DNA of 11,748 bases, taken from NCBI GenBank assembly GCA_029859085.1, contig JAOUDU010000031.1, positions 1 to 11,748 of the forward strand. The letters are read 5' to 3'. The DNA is from Gammaproteobacteria bacterium. GTDB taxonomy: Bacteria > Pseudomonadota > Gammaproteobacteria > Pseudomonadales > Halieaceae. Below the pieces are notes generated by a model, which had not been told where the DNA came from, made no database searches, and worked only from the letters and a program-made list of their open reading frames with translations. The position numbers and the translations under genes are program-made. Below, piece by piece: positions 7,055 to 11,748 of this stretch (the stretch's first letter is position 1; every line of letters begins with the position of its first letter).

Positions 7055-7083
7055 GTGCCGTTTCATGCCTGGTGGAGTGTGCG

Positions 7084-8631
7084 ATGGACGATAACAGCCG
7101 ACCCGAGCTGGCGGCGTGGCGGGAGCGCCTGGCCAGGACGCTGGACGAGCAGCGGCCTCAGGCCCGGGCCAAACGCCACAGCAAGGGATATCGCACTGCC
7201 CGGGAGAACGTCGAGGACCTGGCCGACCCCGGTTCGTTCCTCGAGTACGGCCAGCTCGCCGTCGCCGCACAGCGCAGTCGCCGGGATTACGAGGAGCTGC
7301 AGTCCAGCACCGCCGGGGACGGCATCATCACCGGAACCTGCACTATCAATGCCGACAAGGTCGGCGCCTTGCGGGGCAGGGCGGCGGTGATCGTCAATGA
7401 CTACTCCGTGCTGGCAGGAACCCAGGGCTTTTTTCACCACAAGAAGCTCGATCGTATCTGCGAACTTGCCGAGGAACTGGCGTTGCCGCTGGTGATGTAC
7501 ACCGAGGGTGGCGGCGGGCGCCCCGGGGATACCGACGTGACCACCCAGATTGCCGGCCTCAATATCCGTTCTTTCAGCACCTGGGCTGGCCTCAGCGGCA
7601 AGGTGCCGCGCATCGCGGTCAACAACGGCTATTGTTTCGCTGGCAACGCGGCCCTGTTCGGTTGCGCCGACTTCACCATCGCCACCCGCAACTCGTGGAT
7701 CGGCATGGCGGGTCCGGCGATGATCGAGGGAGGTGGCCTGGGAACATTCGATCCCACCGAGATCGGCCCGATCGAGGTGCAGGAAAAAAACGGCGTGGTG
7801 GATATCGTGGCGGGGGACGAGGCCCATGCCACTGCGCTGGCCCGGCAACTGCTGTCCTATTTCCAGGGCCCGGTCGAGGGCTGGACCTCGGCCCCCCAGG
7901 AGAGCCTGCGCGACATCGTCCCGCTGGATCGGCGCTGGGCCTACCCGGTGCGCCGGGTTATCGAGACGATAGCCGATACCGGTTCCTTCCTCGAGCTGCA
8001 GCGAATTTTTGGCCGGGGCATCATCACCGGTTTTATTCGCCTCGAGGGCGCTCCGGTGGCGCTTATTGCCAACGACTGCCAGCAGCTGGGCGGCGCGGTG
8101 GATTCAGAGGCGGCCGAGAAGGCCGCGCGTTTCCTGCGGATCTGCAACGCCCTGGGCCTGCCGTTACTCTCGCTCACCGACACCCCCGGTTTCATGGTGG
8201 GTCCCGACAGCGAGAAACGGGGGGCGGTGCGCAGCATGTCCTCCCTGTTCCTGGCCGGCGCCGGCCTGACCGTGCCTGTAGTGGCGATTTTCCTGCGCAA
8301 GGGCTACGGGCTGGGCGCGATGGCGATGACCGGCGGCAGCTTCCTGCGGCCGGTGTACGCGGCCTCGTGGCCCACCGGTGAGTTTGGCGGGATGGGGCTG
8401 GAAGGTGCGGTGCGGCTCGGTTTCAGGAAGGAGTTGGATGCGGTGGCTGATCCGGCGGAGCGGGAAGCCCTGTTCCAGCAGCTGGTGGCGCGCATGTACG
8501 ACGTGGGCAAGGCCACCGAGGCCGCCGCCCACCTCGAAATCGACGCGGTGATCGACCCGGCGGATACCCGCGCGGTGGTGGTGCGGGCCTTTGCGGCGGC
8601 GGCAGGTGCAATGCGCCTGCACCCCCGATAG
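7084..8631 (+). CDS. Acyl-CoA carboxylase, carboxyltransferase (beta) subunit
   Basis: A 515-residue carboxyltransferase-domain protein, normal length for PccB/MccB-like subunits. It would transfer CO2 from carboxybiotin to an acyl-CoA. The N-domain has GMAGPAMIEGGGLG (207-220), the acyl-CoA oxyanion-hole region, and the C-domain has DTPGFMVG (366-373) and KGYGLGAMAM (406-415). At the position where propionyl-CoA carboxylase beta has its specificity Asp (KAYGGAYDVM), this protein has M413. The VMGGEQAA block of typical subunits reads GMGLEGAV. These changes argue for an unusual substrate; I cannot name it. No biotin carboxylase or carrier gene lies in the window. ATG at 7084 with GGAG six bases upstream is preferred over the in-frame GTG at 7072. 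It may complement the branched acyl-CoA operon upstream (inference). Confidence 0.9.
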   Translation: MDDNSRPELAAWRERLARTLDEQRPQARAKRHSKGYRTARENVEDLADPGSFLEYGQLAVAAQRSRRDYEELQSSTAGDGIITGTCTINADKVGALRGRAAVIVNDYSVLAGTQGFFHHKKLDRICELAEELALPLVMYTEGGGGRPGDTDVTTQIAGLNIRSFSTWAGLSGKVPRIAVNNGYCFAGNAALFGCADFTIATRNSWIGMAGPAMIEGGGLGTFDPTEIGPIEVQEKNGVVDIVAGDEAHATALARQLLSYFQGPVEGWTSAPQESLRDIVPLDRRWAYPVRRVIETIADTGSFLELQRIFGRGIITGFIRLEGAPVALIANDCQQLGGAVDSEAAEKAARFLRICNALGLPLLSLTDTPGFMVGPDSEKRGAVRSMSSLFLAGAGLTVPVVAIFLRKGYGLGAMAMTGGSFLRPVYAASWPTGEFGGMGLEGAVRLGFRKELDAVADPAEREALFQQLVARMYDVGKATEAAAHLEIDAVIDPADTRAVVVRAFAAAAGAMRLHPR

Positions 8632-8659
8632 TCGTGCGCGTTTGCACCTGCTGCCGCCG
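8594..8659. repeat. Long inverted repeat spanning the carboxyltransferase stop codon
   Basis: Arms 8594-8611 and 8642-8659 are complementary over 18 bases, with a single G-T pair (8601/8652, a wobble in RNA). The 30-base loop can add a 4-bp GCGC/GCGC helix (8613-8616 with 8636-8639). The stop codon TAG (8629-8631) is in the loop. A competing small hairpin is available inside the left part (GGTGCA 8605-8610 with TGCACC 8618-8623). The right arm can also pair with GGTGC at 8668-8672. No T-tract follows, so it is not a standard intrinsic terminator. Confidence 0.6.
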
Positions 8660-8693
8660 GAACCCGCGGTGCGACGATTTGGCTGGTAACCGC

Positions 8694-8699
8694 TACACT
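8694..8699 (+). promoter_or_regulatory. Possible -10 element before the DUF3604 gene
   Basis: TACACT matches four of six -10 consensus bases and lies about 54 bases before the ATG at 8753. The -35 at 17 bases (GCGACG) is poor. The gene may instead be read from the upstream carboxyltransferase transcript. Confidence 0.22.
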
Positions 8700-8752
8700 G
8701 CACGATCCGGAAGCCAGGATCCCGGGTCGGCCCCGAAACAGGACAGGAACTG

Positions 8753-10630
8753 ATGAAAAAAATACTGGTAGTGGCCGCGTTACTCGGGCTGTCCACGGCA
8801 GCTGTCGCGCAGGAAGGCAAGCAGTTGTTGTGGGGCGACACCCACCTGCACACCACCTACTCATCCGATGCCTTTGCCAATAACAACCTGTCAGCCGATC
8901 CCGATACCGCGTACCGGTTTGCGATGGGGTTGCCGGTTATCCACCCCTACCACCGGGCGAGGGTGCAGATCGAGACACCACTGGATTTCCTGGTGGTATC
9001 TGACCACGCGGAGTACCTGGGTGTTATCCGCCATGTCTATTACGAAGGGGCGGATACCGAGGGACTTGGCCCGCTGGCCACCATCAAGGCAAAAATCGCC
9101 GAGTGGATATTCCGGCGCGCCCTGGACGGGAAAGACGCGCGGAGTCTTTTCATCGATGTACTGCCGGTGGCGGAGGACCCGCGCCAGGCGGCCGCAGCCG
9201 AGTACGAGAACCGGGGGCGCAATGTCGGCTGGCTGCCGCCAATGCCGGCAGTGGAAGTGGATACCTGGAACAGTATTACCAGTGCCGCGGATCGCTACAA
9301 CAACCCGGGTGTGTTTACCGCAATGATCGGCTGGGAGTGGAGTTCGATTCCCGGGGGCGCGAACCTGCACCGGGTGGTGCTGACCGATGCGGGTGCGGAC
9401 GTGGCCCGTACCTTCCAGCCTTTCGGCCTCGATGACAGCCCCTACCCGGAGGACCTCTGGGCCTGGCTGGATGCCACCAGCGCGGCGACCGGCGCCGATT
9501 TCCTCGCTATTCCCCACAACTCGAACATCTCCAAGGGCTTCATGTTCGATACCAAAACCCTGCGCGGCGCCGACTTCAGCCCCGAGTACATCGACCAGCG
9601 GCGCAAGTGGGAAAGGATCGCGGAGATTACGCAGATCAAGGGTGATTCAGAAACCCACCCGGACCTGTCACCACAGGACGAGTTCGCCGACTTCGAAACC
9701 TACCCCTTCTATATCCAGCGTGAACCCACACCTTATATTGCCGCGGTTGGGGATTACCTGCGCCCGGCGTTGCGGCGGGGCCTGGAACTCGAGCGGCAGC
9801 TGGGAGCAAATCCCTACCAGCTCGGGTTTATCGGCTCGACCGATGCCCATACCGCCCTGTCCTCCGCGGAGGAGGATAATTTCATGGGCAAGCTGGCCAC
9901 CGATTCCATCCCGGAAAACAAGAATCGTCGCTTCGGTAAAAAGGGCGGGGCCTACGGCTGGGGGATGTCGGCCTCCGGCCGTGCCGCCGTCTGGGCCGGG
10001 GCCAATACCCGGGAGGAAATCTTCGCGGCCATGAAGCGCAGGGAGGTATACGCCACCACCGGGCCGCGTATAGCGGTGCAGTTTTTCGGTGGCTGGGGTT
10101 TCAGCGAGGCGGACCTGGGTGCCACGGACCTCTACGCCCAGGCCACCGCGCACGGCGTGCCGATGGGCGGTGAGCTGGTGCTGCCGGCACAGGATGCCCG
10201 GGCGCCAGCCTTTATTCTCCAGGCCCTGAAAGATCCGGCCAATGCGAACCTCGACCGGCTGCAGATCATCAAGGGCTGGGTCGACGGGGCAGGTGTGTCC
10301 CACGAGCAGGTATACGATGTCGCCTGGTCCGGGGAGCGGGAGCCCGGGCCCGACGGCAAATTGCCGGCGGTCGGTAACACCGTGGACGTGACCACCGGCA
10401 GGTATACCAATTCCATCGGCGCACCGCAGCTCACCGCGGTGTGGCAGGATCCCGCTTTCGACCCCTCGCAGGCGGCGTTTTACTACGCCAGGGTGTTGCA
10501 GATACCGACCCCCCGCCACTCCCTGTATGACGCCCTGGCCCTCGGGGGAGAGCAGGCAACCGGGCGTCCCGATTCGATCCAGGAGCGTGCCTATACCTCA
10601 CCCATCTGGTTCCAGCCCCGGCGGGACTGA
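8753..10630 (+). CDS. Exported DUF3604 protein, PHP-like metal site
   Basis: A 625-residue protein with a clear signal peptide (MKKILVVAALLGLSTAAVAQ, Ala-X-Ala cleavage after about residue 19), so it acts in the periplasm or beyond. The mature part begins with LLWGDTHLHTTYSSD (25-39). Its HxH pair (H31, H33), together with SDHAE (83-87), IPHNSN (H255) and STDAH (D364, H366), resembles the metal ligands of PHP/amidohydrolase-like phosphoesterases. This pattern and the TSPIWF C-terminus identify DUF3604. No substrate is established that I know of, and a metal-dependent hydrolase is the reasonable guess. AGGA precedes the ATG by four bases. The ABHD10-like hydrolase gene follows after 29 bases on the same strand, suggesting co-transcription. 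The length fits the family and no frameshift is seen. Confidence 0.88.
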   Translation: MKKILVVAALLGLSTAAVAQEGKQLLWGDTHLHTTYSSDAFANNNLSADPDTAYRFAMGLPVIHPYHRARVQIETPLDFLVVSDHAEYLGVIRHVYYEGADTEGLGPLATIKAKIAEWIFRRALDGKDARSLFIDVLPVAEDPRQAAAAEYENRGRNVGWLPPMPAVEVDTWNSITSAADRYNNPGVFTAMIGWEWSSIPGGANLHRVVLTDAGADVARTFQPFGLDDSPYPEDLWAWLDATSAATGADFLAIPHNSNISKGFMFDTKTLRGADFSPEYIDQRRKWERIAEITQIKGDSETHPDLSPQDEFADFETYPFYIQREPTPYIAAVGDYLRPALRRGLELERQLGANPYQLGFIGSTDAHTALSSAEEDNFMGKLATDSIPENKNRRFGKKGGAYGWGMSASGRAAVWAGANTREEIFAAMKRREVYATTGPRIAVQFFGGWGFSEADLGATDLYAQATAHGVPMGGELVLPAQDARAPAFILQALKDPANANLDRLQIIKGWVDGAGVSHEQVYDVAWSGEREPGPDGKLPAVGNTVDVTTGRYTNSIGAPQLTAVWQDPAFDPSQAAFYYARVLQIPTPRHSLYDALALGGEQATGRPDSIQERAYTSPIWFQPRRD

Positions 10631-10659
10631 TTTTTGCTGACCGCCGGGGGCGCAGTGTT

Positions 10660-11403
10660 GTGACAGAATTTCTCGCCTTGCCGGACGGTTCCCGCATCGC
10701 TTATGAACACCTGCCGGGCGCCACCCCCGGTATCCTGTTTTGCCCGGGTTTCAATTCGAACATGCAGGGGGTCAAGGCGCTGGCGCTCGAACAGTGGTGT
10801 GGACAGCAGGGCCGGCAGTTCACCCGCTTTGACTACTTTGGTCACGGTGAGTCCGATGGCAGCGTGGAGCAGGGTTGTATCGGCCGCTGGCTGGATGATG
10901 CCCTCGCCATCCTCGACAATGTCACCTCGGGACCGCAACTGGTGGTAGGGTCCTCGATGGGAGGCTGGATCATGCTGCTGCTCGCATTGGCGCGGCCGGG
11001 GCGGATCCATTCGCTGCTGGGCCTTGCTGCCGCCCCGGATTTTACCGACCGGCTGAGGGGGCGGCTGACGCCGGAACAGCGCGACCAGCTTATCGCGACC
11101 GGTTACACCGACCTGCCCAATTGTTATGACGACGGGGAGCCCTACCGCATCGGTCGCCAATTGCTCGAGGAGGGGGATTCCCACCTGCTGCTGGGTCGGG
11201 AGATCCCCGTCGAAGTGCCTGTCAGGCTCATCCAGGGGCAGCGGGATGACGATGTGCCCTGGCAGCTTGCGCTGGAACTGGCCGCAAATATCAGCAGCCC
11301 GGACATAGAAGTACAGCTGGTCAAGGACGGCGACCACCGGCTCTCGCAGCCCGCTGACCTGCAGCGGCTGCGGGTGGCGGCGGGCCAATTGCTGTGCCGG
11401 TGA
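10660..11403 (+). CDS. ABHD10-like alpha/beta hydrolase (thioesterase/carboxylesterase)
   Basis: A 247-residue alpha/beta hydrolase. The nucleophile elbow is GSSMGG with S99, the acid is D196 (GQRDDDVPW), and the histidine is H226 (DGDHRL), so the triad is complete. The blocks RFDYFGHGESDG (56-67), IGRWLDDALAILD (74-86) and the GSSMGGW region closely resemble mammalian ABHD10, a mitochondrial enzyme that removes S-acyl groups and cleaves acyl-glucuronides. A bacterial acyl ester or thioester is the likely substrate. There is no signal peptide, so it is cytoplasmic, unlike the exported DUF3604 protein upstream. The start is GTG at 10660; a G-rich stretch lies about nine bases upstream, a mediocre ribosome-binding site. 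Upstream in-frame codons give no better start. Confidence 0.87.
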   Translation: MTEFLALPDGSRIAYEHLPGATPGILFCPGFNSNMQGVKALALEQWCGQQGRQFTRFDYFGHGESDGSVEQGCIGRWLDDALAILDNVTSGPQLVVGSSMGGWIMLLLALARPGRIHSLLGLAAAPDFTDRLRGRLTPEQRDQLIATGYTDLPNCYDDGEPYRIGRQLLEEGDSHLLLGREIPVEVPVRLIQGQRDDDVPWQLALELAANISSPDIEVQLVKDGDHRLSQPADLQRLRVAAGQLLCR

Positions 11404-11410
11404 CCGGGAT

Positions 11411-11460
11411 CCCTGCCCGCGCGGGTGAGTTGTGCGATCGCGCAGGGCCTGTGCTATCCT
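11411..11460 (+). promoter_or_regulatory. Palindrome-rich gap with possible promoter before the last gene
   Basis: This part of the 156-base gap holds three nested symmetric elements: CCCTGC/GCAGGG arms (11411-11416 and 11442-11447), the palindrome CCCGCGCGGG (11416-11425) and GCGATCGC (11434-11441). They are followed by TGCTATCCT, an extended -10-like sequence (hexamer 11455-11460). No T-tract follows the hairpin, so a terminator for the hydrolase gene is not supported. A regulated promoter for the last gene is possible. The rest of the gap (11461-11547) shows nothing I recognise. Confidence 0.28.
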
Positions 11461-11559
11461 CGCCGACGAATCAAGCCGGTTCCGCGGCGCAGCGATTCCA
11501 CCTGCCAGCGCAGCCGGGTCTTGTCGCCACCTGCCGGAAGCACCCACGGGGAGATACGG

Positions 11560-11748
11560 ATGATGAATCTGGATACGAAAACACTGTCGGTACTGTCGCT
11601 GTCACTGGTGCTCGCGGCAGCCCCCGCCCTCGCCCAGAAGACGGGGCAATCCGCCAAGATCAGCACCGGTATCGTCGAGAACGTCCAGCGCGTCCAGCTT
11701 GACTCGGAGGCGGGCAAGGGCGCCCTGGTCGGTGGTACCCTTGGCCTG
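11560..11748 (+). CDS. Secreted glycine-zipper protein, N-terminal 63 residues only
   Basis: The reading frame runs from ATG at 11560 off the right edge. GGGGAG lies six bases upstream, which fits the first of two consecutive ATG codons. The N-terminus is a signal peptide (SVLSLSLVLAAAPALA, cleavage expected before QKTG), with no lipobox Cys visible. Then comes STGIVENVQRVQLDSEAGKG and GALVGGTLGL. A GxV..V..V stretch followed by a Gly-rich GxxxG-like segment is typical of SlyB/glycine-zipper outer-membrane proteins. That suggests an envelope protein, but only the beginning is visible and the family call is tentative. Confidence 0.6.
   Translation, partial: MMNLDTKTLSVLSLSLVLAAAPALAQKTGQSAKISTGIVENVQRVQLDSEAGKGALVGGTLGL

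Noticed and set aside
7072..7083. GTG at 7072 as start of the carboxyltransferase
   Set aside because: It would add only four residues, and the GGAG at 7074-7077 is correctly spaced for the ATG at 7084.
8594..8659. Rho-independent terminator
   Set aside because: The stem is long but is followed by GGAACCCGCGG with no T-tract, so it was recorded as a repeat or structured element instead.
10591..11547. Antisense open frame of 318 codons opposite the ABHD10-like gene
   Set aside because: The plus-strand hydrolase has a full catalytic triad and family blocks. The antisense product has no recognisable motif and arises from the stop-poor complementary frame.
1..11748. Defence system, phage, CRISPR, tRNA or insertion sequence
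   Set aside because: I looked for repeat-spacer arrays, transposase motifs, terminal repeats and tRNA-like cloverleafs on both strands and saw none. All substantial frames belong to metabolism, regulation or envelope families.

Overview
The window looks like chromosomal DNA from a GC-rich (clearly above 60% by eye) Gram-negative proteobacterium. A marine gammaproteobacterium of the Halieaceae/Cellvibrionales type is my best guess. The guess rests on the mix of gene families: DUF748 envelope protein, Arabinose_bd-type AraC regulator, HSD10-like dehydrogenase, Mcr/AMACR-type racemase, DUF3604 and ABHD10-like hydrolase. It is an inference, not a search result. I see no RNA genes, insertion sequences, phage genes or CRISPR repeats. 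Coding density is high and no gene-free stretch exceeds 300 bases.

Left part, minus strand (1-4055), in transcription order from the right: a seven-helix membrane diguanylate cyclase (2889-4055), an AraC-family regulator (1887-2888), and a DUF748/AsmA-like envelope protein cut by the window edge (1-1723). The cyclase and the regulator lie in the same reading frame. Only one TAG stop codon separates them, and the regulator must then start on a TTG directly after it. The DUF748 gene appears to have its own promoter.

Middle part, plus strand (4249-6984): a tight three-gene acyl-CoA operon with gaps of 14 and 25 bases. It encodes an HSD10-type 3-hydroxyacyl-CoA dehydrogenase, an alpha-methylacyl-CoA racemase with the complete His/Asp/Glu set, and a crotonase-fold enzyme lacking both classical glutamates but carrying the Asp of PaaG-type isomerases. 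Together they suggest beta-oxidation of a 2-methyl-branched or otherwise unusual acyl-CoA, such as an isoprenoid acid or sterol side chain. A promoter, a dyad and a hairpin followed by T5 lie in the divergent intergenic region (4056-4248), so this operon may be controlled by a nearby regulator and by its leader.

Right part, plus strand (7084-11748): a stand-alone acyl-CoA carboxylase carboxyltransferase subunit (no biotin carboxylase or biotin carrier gene in the window), an exported DUF3604 PHP-like protein, an ABHD10-like serine hydrolase 29 bases downstream, and the first 63 codons of a secreted glycine-zipper protein. A long inverted repeat straddles the stop codon of the carboxyltransferase gene.

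Most of the window is ordinary accessory lipid metabolism. The points most worth a second look are the stop-codon junction between cyclase and regulator, the hairpin/T-tract in the operon leader, the large hairpin at 8594-8659, and the non-canonical active-site residues of the crotonase and the carboxyltransferase.
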